Part shown: positions 7,098-15,109 of the stretch, one piece after another
Numbering within the stretch: the first letter of the stretch is position 1
Layout of the letters: every line of letters begins with the position of its first letter
From: an uncultured Bacteroidales bacterium
GTDB taxonomy: Bacteria > Bacteroidota > Bacteroidia > Bacteroidales > Muribaculaceae
Length of the DNA: 64,000 bases
Reading direction: 5' to 3'
NCBI GenBank assembly: GCA_947644715.1
Contig: CANSAP010000011.1
Coordinates: forward strand, 1-64,000
Translations under genes and position numbers: made by a program
The notes under the pieces: model-generated
Told to the model about the DNA's origin: nothing
What the model saw: only the letters and a program-made list of their open reading frames with translations
The model's database searches: none

Positions 7098-9815
7098 ATG
7101 GCAAAGAAAATCTATACGTTCGGCGATGGTAAAGCTGAAGGTAACGCTTCGATGCGCAACCTGCTTGGTGGCAAAGGTGCCAACCTCGCTGAGATGAATC
7201 TGCTGGGTATGCCCGTGCCTCCCGGCTTCACCATCACAACCGAAGTATGCACTGAGTACACGCAGGATGGCCGCGACGCAGTTGTGGCTGACATCAAGCC
7301 CGAAGTAGAAAAAGCTATCGCTCACGTTGAGCAGCTCACCGGCAAGAAATTCGACGATCCCGCAAATCCCCTGCTCGTATCAGTACGCTCCGGCGCCCGC
7401 GCTTCCATGCCCGGCATGATGGACACCGTCCTCAACCTCGGCATGAACGACGCCACAGTAGAGTCTCTGGCCGAAAAGAGCGGCAATCCCCGCTTCGCTT
7501 GGGACAGCTACCGCCGCTTCGTGCAGATGTACGGCGACGTTGTGCTCGGCATGAAGCCCAAGAGCAAAACCGACATCGACCCCTTCGAAGAAATCATGGA
7601 TAAGGTGAAAGAGGAGAAAGGCGTGAAGTTTGACAACGAACTCGACGTCGACGACCTCAAAGAGCTCGTTAAGCGCTTCAAAGCTGCCGTGCTCTCATTC
7701 ACCGGCAAGGAATTCCCCGAAAGCGCTTGGGAACAGCTTTGGGGCGGCATCTGCGCCGTCTTCGACAGCTGGATGAACGAACGCGCAATCCTCTATCGCC
7801 GCATGAACCAGATTCCCGAAGAATGGGGCACTGCCGTTAACGTGCAGGCAATGGTCTACGGCAACATGGGCAACAACTCCGCAACAGGCGTTGCTTTCAG
7901 CCGCGACGCTGCCACCGGCGAAAACATCTTCAACGGCGAATACCTCATCAACGCTCAGGGTGAAGACGTAGTAGCCGGCGTGCGCACTCCCCAGCAGATC
8001 ACTGTTGAGGGTTCTCGCCGCTGGGCTGCCCTTCAGGGCATCAGCGAGCAGGAACGCAAAGACAAATACCCCTCTCTCGAAGAGGCCATGCCTGACTGCG
8101 CTGCCGAACTTATCGCTATCGCAAACCGCCTCGAAGACTACTATAAGGACATGCAGGACATGGAGTTCACCATCCAGGATGGCAAACTCTGGATGCTCCA
8201 AACCCGTAACGGCAAGCGCACCGGCGCTGCCATGGTGCGCATCGCAATGGACCTGCTCCGCGCCGGCGCCATCGACGAAAAGACCGCCCTGCTCCGCATG
8301 GAACCCAACAAGCTTGATGAGCTCCTCCACCCCGTCTTCGACAAAGCTGCCCTCAAGCGCGCGAAAGTAATGGCCAAGGGTCTCCCCGCATCACCCGGCG
8401 CAGCCACCGGTCAGATTGTATTCCAGGCTGACGACGCCGAGGCTTGGGCCGAGAAGAAAAAGAAAGTAGTGCTCGTGCGCATCGAGACCTCTCCCGAAGA
8501 CCTCCGCGGCATGGCCGTGGCACAGGGCATCCTCACAATGCGCGGCGGCATGACCAGCCACGCAGCCGTAGTAGCTCGCGGCATGGGCAAATGCTGCGTA
8601 TCAGGCGCCGGCGAAATCGTAGTAGACTACAAAGCCAAGACCCTCACCATGGATGGCAAAACCTATCAGGAAGGTGACTGGATTTCACTGAACGGCTCTA
8701 CCGGCGATGTCTACGATGGCCAGGTACCCACCACCGAACCCGAACTCGACGGCGACTTTGGCGCAATCATGAACCTCGCCGCCAAGTACACCAAAACTCT
8801 CGTGCGCACTAACGCCGACTCTCCCCGCGACGCCAAGCAGGCTCGCAACTTCGGCGCACAGGGCATCGGCCTCTGCCGCACAGAGCACATGTTCTTTGAA
8901 GGTGACCGCATCAAGAGCGTACGCGAAATGATTCTCGCCTCCGACGAAGAGGGTCGCCGCGTAGCACTCGCCAAGCTCCTCCCCATGCAGCGCTCCGACT
9001 TCGAAGGAATCTTCGAGGCCATGGACGGCTTCGGCGTAACCATCCGCCTGCTCGATCCCCCCTTGCATGAATTCGTGCCTCACCAGACCGCTACTCAGAA
9101 AGAGCTTGCCAACGAAATGGGTCTCTCACTCGAAGAGGTTAAAGCCAAAGTTGACAGCCTCGAAGAATTCAACCCCATGCTTGGCCACCGCGGCTGCCGT
9201 CTCGGCATCACCTACCCCGAAATCACCGAGATGCAGACCCGTGCCATCATCGAAGCTGCCCTCAACTGCAAGGCTCGCGGCATCGACGTTCACCCCGAAA
9301 TCATGGTACCCCTCGTAGGCACCCTGAAAGAGCTTCAGCACCAGGCCAACGTAATCAACACAACTGCCGGCCAGGTGTTCGACGAACGTGGCGACTCAAT
9401 CCCCTACAAGGTAGGCACCATGATTGAGGTTCCCCGTGCTGCTCTGACTGCCAACCAGATTGCAGAAGTAGCAGACTTCTTCTCATTCGGCACCAACGAC
9501 CTTACCCAGATGACCTTCGGCTACAGCCGCGACGACGCTCCCAAGTTCCTCAAATACTACAAAGAGAAAGGCATCATCAAGGTAGACCCCTTCGAAGTGC
9601 TCGACCAGGAAGGTGTTGGCCAGCTCGTAGCCATGGGCGTACAGAAAGGCCGCGCCACCAAGCCCGAACTCAAAGTAGGCATCTGCGGCGAACACGGCGG
9701 CGAACCCAGCAGCGTACAGTTCTGCGCCCGCCTCGGCATGAACTACGTATCCTGCTCCCCCTACCGCGTGCCCATCGCCCGCGTAGCAGCCGCGCAGGCA
9801 GCCATCGAGGACTGA
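7098..9815 (+). CDS. ppdK: Pyruvate, phosphate dikinase
   Basis: A 905-residue cytosolic enzyme that interconverts pyruvate, ATP and phosphate with phosphoenolpyruvate, AMP and pyrophosphate. In anaerobic Bacteroidota it may serve glycolysis as well as gluconeogenesis. An N-terminal ATP-grasp nucleotide-binding region (from about residue 20) is followed by the central phosphohistidine domain with GGMTSHAAVVARGMGK, where His488 is the phosphorylated residue. The C-terminal PEP/pyruvate barrel contains CGEHGGEPSSVQFCARLG. Length and motifs are complete. Codon use is strongly biased towards C-ending codons, unlike most neighbours, as expected for a very highly expressed gene. A terminator follows 26 bases after the stop. 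Confidence 0.97.
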   Translation: MAKKIYTFGDGKAEGNASMRNLLGGKGANLAEMNLLGMPVPPGFTITTEVCTEYTQDGRDAVVADIKPEVEKAIAHVEQLTGKKFDDPANPLLVSVRSGARASMPGMMDTVLNLGMNDATVESLAEKSGNPRFAWDSYRRFVQMYGDVVLGMKPKSKTDIDPFEEIMDKVKEEKGVKFDNELDVDDLKELVKRFKAAVLSFTGKEFPESAWEQLWGGICAVFDSWMNERAILYRRMNQIPEEWGTAVNVQAMVYGNMGNNSATGVAFSRDAATGENIFNGEYLINAQGEDVVAGVRTPQQITVEGSRRWAALQGISEQERKDKYPSLEEAMPDCAAELIAIANRLEDYYKDMQDMEFTIQDGKLWMLQTRNGKRTGAAMVRIAMDLLRAGAIDEKTALLRMEPNKLDELLHPVFDKAALKRAKVMAKGLPASPGAATGQIVFQADDAEAWAEKKKKVVLVRIETSPEDLRGMAVAQGILTMRGGMTSHAAVVARGMGKCCVSGAGEIVVDYKAKTLTMDGKTYQEGDWISLNGSTGDVYDGQVPTTEPELDGDFGAIMNLAAKYTKTLVRTNADSPRDAKQARNFGAQGIGLCRTEHMFFEGDRIKSVREMILASDEEGRRVALAKLLPMQRSDFEGIFEAMDGFGVTIRLLDPPLHEFVPHQTATQKELANEMGLSLEEVKAKVDSLEEFNPMLGHRGCRLGITYPEITEMQTRAIIEAALNCKARGIDVHPEIMVPLVGTLKELQHQANVINTTAGQVFDERGDSIPYKVGTMIEVPRAALTANQIAEVADFFSFGTNDLTQMTFGYSRDDAPKFLKYYKEKGIIKVDPFEVLDQEGVGQLVAMGVQKGRATKPELKVGICGEHGGEPSSVQFCARLGMNYVSCSPYRVPIARVAAAQAAIED

Positions 9816-9841
9816 TTTCCCGCGAAATAAGATAATTAATC

Positions 9842-9889
9842 AAGGTCGTAATTCTTCGGATAACATAACCGAGAATTACGACCTTTTTT
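9842..9889 (+). terminator. Rho-independent terminator after ppdK
   Basis: A 14-bp perfect outer stem (9842-9855 with 9872-9885) is extended by CGG/CCG around a 9-base loop and followed by a T run. The next gene's promoter box begins only 2 bases after it. Confidence 0.85.
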
Positions 9890-9890
9890 A

Positions 9891-9898
9891 TAAATTTG
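9891..9898 (+). promoter_or_regulatory. -7 box abutting the start of the PH-domain gene
   Basis: TAAATTTG fits TAnnTTTG and ends 4 bases before the ATG at 9903. Transcription would begin at or within a few bases of the start codon, giving a leaderless or nearly leaderless mRNA. No TTG lies 20 bases upstream because that position is in the terminator stem. Confidence 0.5.
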
Positions 9899-9902
9899 CA
9901 GC

Positions 9903-10334
9903 ATGGTTGCCGACAAGATTAAATTCAAACCTCTGTTCGATTGGTCTACATGGACTATGATTGCATTGATTGCTGTCATGTGCGGTTGGCCAATACTTTT
10001 AGATGCAGGCTGGATTATGATTACAATCTTGACTGTTTGTATCTCATTTTGTCTGATGCCTTTCGTTGGAACATGGTATGCTGTTCAGGGAGATGATTTA
10101 ATCGTATATATGTTTTGGAGGCCAACACGATTCCCTATTTCCAAGATTAAAGAGATTACTCCTACCCAAACATTGCTCTCAGCACCGGCCACTTCTTTGA
10201 CTAAAAGAATAGCCATAACATTTACTGATAAGAAAGTATTAAAAAGCAGCACACCTCTGATAATATCCCCGTCAAATCAACAGTTTTTTATTGAGACTCT
10301 GAAGTCAATAAACCCCAATATCATCATCAAATGA
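9903..10334 (+). CDS. Membrane-anchored bacterial PH-domain protein
   Basis: A 143-residue protein with two membrane helices close to the N-terminus (about residues 18-34 and 37-55) and a compact C-terminal domain. The domain pattern, with GDDLIVYMF, the segment PISKIKEITP, a downstream PATSLTKRIAI and ISPSNQQFFIETL, resembles the small YyaB-type bacterial PH domains. The cellular role of that family is poorly known, and the function here cannot be named. It opens a three-gene cassette in which every junction is an ATGA overlap. The alternative start at Met18 would remove the segment before helix 1 and is less likely. Confidence 0.65.
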   Translation: MVADKIKFKPLFDWSTWTMIALIAVMCGWPILLDAGWIMITILTVCISFCLMPFVGTWYAVQGDDLIVYMFWRPTRFPISKIKEITPTQTLLSAPATSLTKRIAITFTDKKVLKSSTPLIISPSNQQFFIETLKSINPNIIIK

Positions 10335-10522
10335 AAAAAGCAGCGACATTCGCCTATCAAGTTATCATTACGGCTGTAATATTTACTGCGTGTCTATACC
10401 TGTGGAATCTCATTGACCATGGGATAAAAGAGTTCGACTGGGGTCTGCTTATGCAGGGACTGATTACCTCAATAATATATGTACCTCTCTCGAGTTGGTG
10501 GAAGCAGAAAAACGGCAAATGA
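10331..10522 (+). CDS. Small membrane protein, two predicted helices
   Basis: A 63-residue protein starting with MKKAATFAY. It has hydrophobic segments at about residues 8-27 and 38-56 and a lysine-rich tail (WWKQKNGK). Its ATG overlaps the previous stop as ATGA, implying translational coupling. I do not recognise a family. Confidence 0.6.
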   Translation: MKKAATFAYQVIITAVIFTACLYLWNLIDHGIKEFDWGLLMQGLITSIIYVPLSSWWKQKNGK

Positions 10523-10806
10523 AACAGAAAAATTATTTTCAAGAGCGAGAGAACCTCAATGCTTGGTTCAACCTCCCTAAATATAGGATATGGAAATATC
10601 TTATATTTGCGGATGCCACCGCTCTGATTCTTTTGATTTTGACTACAATCATATGGATGAACGGTTTGTCGTGGCAAGCCGTAATGATTATGCGTGGGTG
10701 TGCCGGTGTATTAGGGATTATATTCATTGCCCTTGGCGCAATTTACTGTTATTTAGTATATAAGGATTATATCCGACATCGTTTCAATCCACGGAGAAAT
10801 AAATAA
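10519..10806 (+). CDS. Small membrane protein, two predicted helices
   Basis: A 95-residue protein starting MKQKNYFQ. The start at 10519 is chosen because it again overlaps the upstream stop as ATGA; a longer frame from 10495 has a plausible ATG but would overlap the preceding gene by 28 bases. Helices are expected at about residues 26-46 and 55-78, and a basic tail (RHRFNPRRNK) suggests a cytosolic C-terminus. No family is recognised. It probably works with the PH-domain protein and the 63-residue protein encoded just upstream. Confidence 0.6.
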   Translation: MKQKNYFQERENLNAWFNLPKYRIWKYLIFADATALILLILTTIIWMNGLSWQAVMIMRGCAGVLGIIFIALGAIYCYLVYKDYIRHRFNPRRNK

Positions 10807-10916
10807 AAACGAGTCTTTCATGCGGGAAATGAGAACCCGACGCTGAATGGCGAGGAGCGCCAGGCGTTTACTTCAGTAATAAGTTGACACACTCTCTTGA
10901 ATTTGTCTTGAATTAC

Positions 10917-12227
10917 TCACAGCTCCGTGGTCAATACAAAGTCCACCATATTAAAGCGTACTTTGCTGAATAATTGCAATGTGCGCAGACCGATGTTGAC
11001 ATCATACCCTCCATCGCTCTCCGTTTTCACGACGAGCCCCGACGGATGCACAGTTGTGCCACCAATCATCACCGGAATAGCTGACATATAATAGCTCGGC
11101 TGAATGTTGACTCCCCCTATTCCGGCATTTCTAATTGTGTCAAGACGGCCATGCTCCTCAACATAGACTTTGTCTCTCTCATAATAATTTGAGCTGAGTG
11201 AGCCAAAGGATGCGTCGCCGGAGTCAATGTTCATCAGATAGGACATATTATGCACAGCTCCTTTGGTGAGTAAGTTCATACCATTGGAGAAACACATATT
11301 GGGCGTGGCGTCTGTTCTTGAGGGAGCCTTAGTCGGAATAATGATTTGCCCGCTATCAAAATCAAGTGTGAGATCTTTGAGTTGAAGCATAAGCTCGCTG
11401 CCAACAACTATGTTAAAACAGTCAATATACTGATCAGCTTCTGCATTGTTAGAGGACATCGAAACAACTATAAACGGCACATCCCGCACAACAATATCGC
11501 CGACTTTCAATGTTTTCGCTATTGCTACGTAACCGTCACTCGCCCCTATGCCCGTAACAGTCAGTGTCGTCCCCTCTAACGGTATAAGATTATAGCGGTC
11601 GGCCATTTCTCGGGAGATTACATTTGTGCCGGCCCCGGTATCAAATGTTATATCCGCCTCTATTCCATTGATGGAGCTGCCTCGCAGGTGCAGCAGGACT
11701 GACTCTTTATCCTTGGGTCCAACGGGAACAATTGCAAAGGGCACCGATGCAGCATCTTTCTCAGGAAACACTATCTGATATGGCTTATAGTCCGCCAAGG
11801 CAGCATACCGATTGGCTGAGGCCGCTAACAATTCTGTTGCATCCGGCTCTAAATATTGGCTTGTTTGGTCCAGAATCGAGCGTATCATCGAGGCGGCTTC
11901 CGCATTGTAACCCTCTCTGCTTAAATCCATGCCGAACATGTGAGCCGACGCAACCAAGTTGCCCAAGTCAAGTGACTGAGTATTCAGCAGCTCTTGAAAC
12001 GCAGGTATCGAGACATCCGGCCTGTTAAAGCGATTCCCAATCAGACACCGAGAATAAATCTCAAGAAACGGACTTATGGAGTCATGCGGAGTGCCGGCAT
12101 ATATGGAATCAAGAGCAAACCAATCTGCTTGATTCATGGCACTTCCTATTTTCTCATCAATTGATTGAGAAAAGGCATTCATTGAGCAAAGGCAAGCTAT
12201 GATAGCCGCAAAGAGTGGTCGAAACAT
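10917..12227 (-). CDS. Secreted retropepsin-like aspartyl protease with two active-site motifs
   Basis: A 436-residue protein with a signal peptide (cleavage near residue 21), so periplasmic or exported. After a helical, TPR-like N-terminal half, a retroviral-type aspartyl protease fold begins with ADITFDTGAGTNVIS (catalytic Asp196). A second half has NIDSGDASFGS (Asp335). Retroviral-type proteases normally use two identical monomers, so one chain with DTGA and DSGD motifs suggests an internally duplicated, pseudo-symmetric enzyme. DSGD is a degenerate version, and activity is not guaranteed. The ATG at 12227 follows a TAACTTTG promoter by 22 bases. Substrate unknown. Confidence 0.75.
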   Translation of the reverse strand: MFRPLFAAIIACLCSMNAFSQSIDEKIGSAMNQADWFALDSIYAGTPHDSISPFLEIYSRCLIGNRFNRPDVSIPAFQELLNTQSLDLGNLVASAHMFGMDLSREGYNAEAASMIRSILDQTSQYLEPDATELLAASANRYAALADYKPYQIVFPEKDAASVPFAIVPVGPKDKESVLLHLRGSSINGIEADITFDTGAGTNVISREMADRYNLIPLEGTTLTVTGIGASDGYVAIAKTLKVGDIVVRDVPFIVVSMSSNNAEADQYIDCFNIVVGSELMLQLKDLTLDFDSGQIIIPTKAPSRTDATPNMCFSNGMNLLTKGAVHNMSYLMNIDSGDASFGSLSSNYYERDKVYVEEHGRLDTIRNAGIGGVNIQPSYYMSAIPVMIGGTTVHPSGLVVKTESDGGYDVNIGLRTLQLFSKVRFNMVDFVLTTEL

Positions 12228-12249
12228 AGAAAATTTATTGGCAACTTCG

Positions 12250-12279
12250 CAAAGTTACCGGTTTCCTATGGAATATGCA
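12250..12279 (-). promoter_or_regulatory. Promoter of the aspartyl protease gene
   Basis: TTG (12279-12277), 19 bases, then TAACTTTG (12257-12250). The leader before the ATG at 12227 is about 15-20 bases. Confidence 0.65.
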
Positions 12280-12316
12280 AGCTTCTCATAGTTTTTATTG
12301 TAATAGTTTCTCACAA

Positions 12317-12406
12317 AGAGGATAGTGTGAGGGATTTTAGCGAGTATCAGCGCGAAATTTTGCACAGCATCCATCCTCTACGAATCATAGAGTGCGAAGT
12401 CATCTT
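12317..12406. repeat. Possible degenerate copy of the window's palindromic repeat pair
   Basis: AGAGGAT (12317-12323) is inverted at 12373-12379. The interior (GATTTTAGCGAGTATCAG, then CGCGAAA) resembles the element at 43547-43664 with its central hairpin deleted. Seventeen bases further on, GAAGTCATCTT (12396-12406) is identical to the first 11 bases of the 193-194 bp element. In two other places a short element lies 18-40 bases from a long one in the same order. Confidence 0.3.
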
Positions 12407-12438
12407 AAAGCTGCGGCCTCTGTCTGAACATATATTTT

Positions 12439-12452
12439 AAGACACACTCTTA
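12439..12452 (-). repeat. TAAGAGTGTGTC motif
   Basis: Read on the minus strand this is TAAGAGTGTGTCTT, 18 bases after the nitroreductase stop. The same motif recurs next to several gene ends in the window. Confidence 0.4.
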
Positions 12453-12470
12453 CTCATTCATGCGAGACAC

Positions 12471-13034
12471 TTACGGCATTCGATTAATATGAATGCGCTC
12501 AGGATGCCACTTATCTATGACAGGATGTTCATGCTCGGGATGACCTATCGGTATGAGGTTGAATGGAATCAGCTTGTCACCTATATTCAGAATATTCTTA
12601 ACCGGATCCATTCGCTCCTCATGCGGATACAGACATGTCCACACTGCGCCCAAACCCAAGGAATGCGCAGCAAGAAGGATATTTTCTGTGGCTGCCGAGC
12701 AATCTTGCTCCCATAGATTATCGTCCACACCGGAAAGAATCCGTTCTTTATTACCGCAGACCAAAACGGCTACCGGTGCCTCAGCTGCCATTTTCGCATA
12801 CGGAAGCACGTCGGCCAGCTTTTTAAGCAACTCCCGGTCATCAATCACTATGAATTCCCATGGCTGTTTATTCATTCCTGACGGAGCAGCCATGGCTGCG
12901 TGCAAGATAGCCGTGAGTGCATCTTCACTCACTGGCTCACGGGTATATTTTCTAACACTCGTACGAGTAAGAATATTAAGGTATGCAGGGTTGTTATTTA
13001 TCTCCTGCGGCAATGCATCTTTAATCTGTAACAT
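12471..13034 (-). CDS. Nitroreductase family protein
   Basis: A 187-residue FMN-dependent oxidoreductase of the nitroreductase fold, probably using NAD(P)H; the physiological substrate is unknown. The N-terminal flavin-binding signature RTSVRKYTREPVSEDAL is followed by AAMAAPSGMNKQPWEFIVI. A C-terminal part has SLGLGAVWTCLYP and IPIGHPEHE. The ATG at 13034 is preferred over an upstream TTG at 13040. A TAATTTTG box lies 44-51 bases upstream. Confidence 0.88.
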   Translation of the reverse strand: MLQIKDALPQEINNNPAYLNILTRTSVRKYTREPVSEDALTAILHAAMAAPSGMNKQPWEFIVIDDRELLKKLADVLPYAKMAAEAPVAVLVCGNKERILSGVDDNLWEQDCSAATENILLAAHSLGLGAVWTCLYPHEERMDPVKNILNIGDKLIPFNLIPIGHPEHEHPVIDKWHPERIHINRMP

Positions 13035-13051
13035 TTCCAATATACGTTTTA

Positions 13052-13071
13052 GACACGCTCTAAGAGTGTGT
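13052..13071. repeat. Inverted TAAGAGTGTGT motif in the nitroreductase leader
   Basis: ACACGCTCT and AGAGTGTGT face each other around one base, forming a near-perfect short palindrome between the promoter box and the start codon. The right half is another copy of the TAAGAGTGTGT motif. Confidence 0.4.
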
Positions 13072-13077
13072 AAATAG

Positions 13078-13085
13078 CAAAATTA
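13078..13085 (-). promoter_or_regulatory. Candidate -7 box of the nitroreductase gene
   Basis: TAATTTTG on the minus strand, 44 bases before the ATG. No TTG is at the expected distance. Confidence 0.45.
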
Positions 13086-13131
13086 TCACAGCCGGACTTA
13101 TGACACGCTCCAATTCAGATGGAAAGTCATA

Positions 13132-13671
13132 CTAATATCCTATATTAATCAGATAGATGGGTCCTTTATCGGGTATATCTCCCAAAGGGATGTTAATCCT
13201 TGATTCATGCATATAGAGTGGGGCATTCTGAATGGTTGTTATGGTTTCCTGATTCGTAATGCCGTATATCGCCAAAAGACCGAAGTTTTCACTTCCGGCC
13301 ACAATCAGAACTTCATACTGTTCAGGTGATAACTCATTGGCATACACCAATCCGAAAGCATACTGATTAATGCCCCCATTTATGATATAATTCATCTTCA
13401 GAGTGCGGAGAATAGAATATGCTTCGGACATGGATTCGCGCGCCCGGGTTCTGTCCAAGCCGGACATAACGAATCTCTGAATATCATGCATCACATTGCC
13501 TGCAACATCGAGCGAAAGTGCATCCAATGGTGCTTCGGATTCTACATTGGGAAGCTGCGATAACTCCGTGTAGACATTCCTGAGCGACACGCCGGAATCG
13601 ACAGTCGAATCCTGAGCTTTTGCTCCAAATACCGACAGACATATAACTATTGATAAAAGCACGTATTTCAT
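13132..13671 (-). CDS. Small secreted protein of unknown function
   Basis: A 179-residue protein with a clear signal peptide (MKYVLLSIVICLSVFGAKAQ). The mature part has no recognised catalytic motif. It contains a helical segment rich in Arg and Met (about residues 70-95) and then beta-strand-like segments such as YEVLIVAGSENFGLLAIYG. The ATG at 13671 is chosen; an upstream in-frame TTG would put extra residues before the signal peptide. It lies 60 bases after the leucine-rich protein gene on the same strand and may share its transcript. It resembles the many small periplasmic proteins of Bacteroidales without a named role. Confidence 0.6.
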   Translation of the reverse strand: MKYVLLSIVICLSVFGAKAQDSTVDSGVSLRNVYTELSQLPNVESEAPLDALSLDVAGNVMHDIQRFVMSGLDRTRARESMSEAYSILRTLKMNYIINGGINQYAFGLVYANELSPEQYEVLIVAGSENFGLLAIYGITNQETITTIQNAPLYMHESRINIPLGDIPDKGPIYLINIGY

Positions 13672-13731
13672 AGCATTCTTTTTAAGACAAAACAAGCTGA
13701 CCCCAAGAAAGTTCAAACCTTGAACCGCTGA

Positions 13732-15027
13732 TTAGTGGCGAATCTTGAACAGGTAACCGGATGCGGCAATAATATAGATTCCCTCAGGCAAGGAATCAAC
13801 CTCTACCCTACCTCCAATTGCCTCATACACAGTGGAACGTCCGGAAGTATCAGTCAATTGAACTCTTGCTCCGGAGGGAAGCCCCTCAATAACAATCCCA
13901 TCAGAATTATTTCTAACCATCGGAGCACACGCGGCAGCGCGACTGACACCGGTCTGAATATCGTGAATAACAATATTCAACTGGCTGTCCTCCTGCAATT
14001 TTGGAGTGGTAACCATGACCGCATTTCCTCCTATTCCATCAATATCAAGCGGCTCATTATTAAAAGACACAGATGACACAGCCCACCCTGTGGGAGCAGC
14101 GTAGCGAAAACTATATGCCTTATCTGCATTGACAGACACATCATACCGACCGCCATCACCAAGTTTAACTTGCAACGAATAGACAGCAGGTTCCTCAAAA
14201 ACAGCAGCTACAACCATTCCATCTTCAAAAGGAATAGCAGCTATTATATCGCCACCCTGATGCTCAAAAGAATAATGTATAAGCTTTCCATCCTTACCGG
14301 TCACTGTAAGTGACTTAAACTCATATCCATGATCAGGGATAGCCGAAACTACAACACTCTCAACACCGGCATCAACATCTACGCTATCCATGCAACCATG
14401 AACTTCAGACTCATTAAATGCTAATGAGCCACCAAGAGAAGCATTCAATGTCATACTTCCTTTTGATTCACCGGCTATATCATCAACAATCTTAGAGAAT
14501 CGGTCCCATCCCACTGTTGAAGCATAAACAGTGGCACAACCAATTGGAACATGTAATACCGGATTATTCTTTGCGACATCATAAAATGGGTCAGAGTCTA
14601 ACAGAATCGGGGCTTCTGCTGCGCTATATACATGCTCGACGTGCCCACAATTGAAAAAAGCATTTTCATGCACAGACATCAGAGTCGCAGGTAAATATAT
14701 AACCCTAAGATTTTCACACTTAAAAGCATAATTACCTATTGAGCGAATTCCCTCAGAGACAACGACGGTATTAAGTGCCGAACAATTCTCAAAGGCACGA
14801 AGGCCGACGGAAGTTACGATAAAAGTAACCCCACCCACGTGAATAGCACCAGGAATGACTAATTCACTCTCAGCAAAACTGCTCGACTGAATTATAGTCG
14901 CTTCACGGCTTTCTTCATCCAATTGATAATTAATACCGTCAATCATTACTGAATCGGCATGTACACTGGCGATACACCCCAAGCAAAGAAGACTGGTCGA
15001 AAATAACAGTTTTACAAAAGTTCTCAT
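13732..15027 (-). CDS. BspA-like leucine-rich repeat protein with a secretion-type C-terminal tail
   Basis: A 431-residue exported protein. The signal peptide ends near residue 25. Residues about 60-150 contain BspA/LRR_5 type repeats (GLRAFENCSALNTVVVSEGI, SIGNYAFKCENLRVIYLPATL), often found in surface proteins of Bacteroidales. The middle section is beta-rich and unassigned. The last 60-70 residues (VQLTDTSGRS, then LPEGIYIIAASGYLFKIRH) look like a type IX secretion sorting tail, suggesting outer-membrane translocation and a cell-surface location. This is inference, because no Por machinery is in the window. A role in binding host or microbial ligands is plausible but unproven. Confidence 0.7.
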   Translation of the reverse strand: MRTFVKLLFSTSLLCLGCIASVHADSVMIDGINYQLDEESREATIIQSSSFAESELVIPGAIHVGGVTFIVTSVGLRAFENCSALNTVVVSEGIRSIGNYAFKCENLRVIYLPATLMSVHENAFFNCGHVEHVYSAAEAPILLDSDPFYDVAKNNPVLHVPIGCATVYASTVGWDRFSKIVDDIAGESKGSMTLNASLGGSLAFNESEVHGCMDSVDVDAGVESVVVSAIPDHGYEFKSLTVTGKDGKLIHYSFEHQGGDIIAAIPFEDGMVVAAVFEEPAVYSLQVKLGDGGRYDVSVNADKAYSFRYAAPTGWAVSSVSFNNEPLDIDGIGGNAVMVTTPKLQEDSQLNIVIHDIQTGVSRAAACAPMVRNNSDGIVIEGLPSGARVQLTDTSGRSTVYEAIGGRVEVDSLPEGIYIIAASGYLFKIRH

Positions 15028-15043
15028 ATTTTTTGTAAATTTG

Positions 15044-15082
15044 AATTAGCCCGGAAGCTCAGTACGAACCTCCGGGCTAATT
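15044..15082 (-). terminator. Terminator at the end of the nuo-atp-nuo cluster
   Basis: A perfect 12-bp stem (15044-15055 with 15071-15082) around a 15-base loop, 27 bases after the nuoN stop on the minus strand and followed by an AT-rich tail. It separates the energy cluster from the leucine-rich protein gene. Confidence 0.7.
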
Positions 15083-15109
15083 GCTTATAGAGATATAGTA
15101 GAGTCTATA

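Noticed and set aside
15036-15043. Plus-strand TAAATTTG box
   Set aside because: No gene follows on the plus strand, no -33 partner, and it lies in an AT-rich terminator tail.
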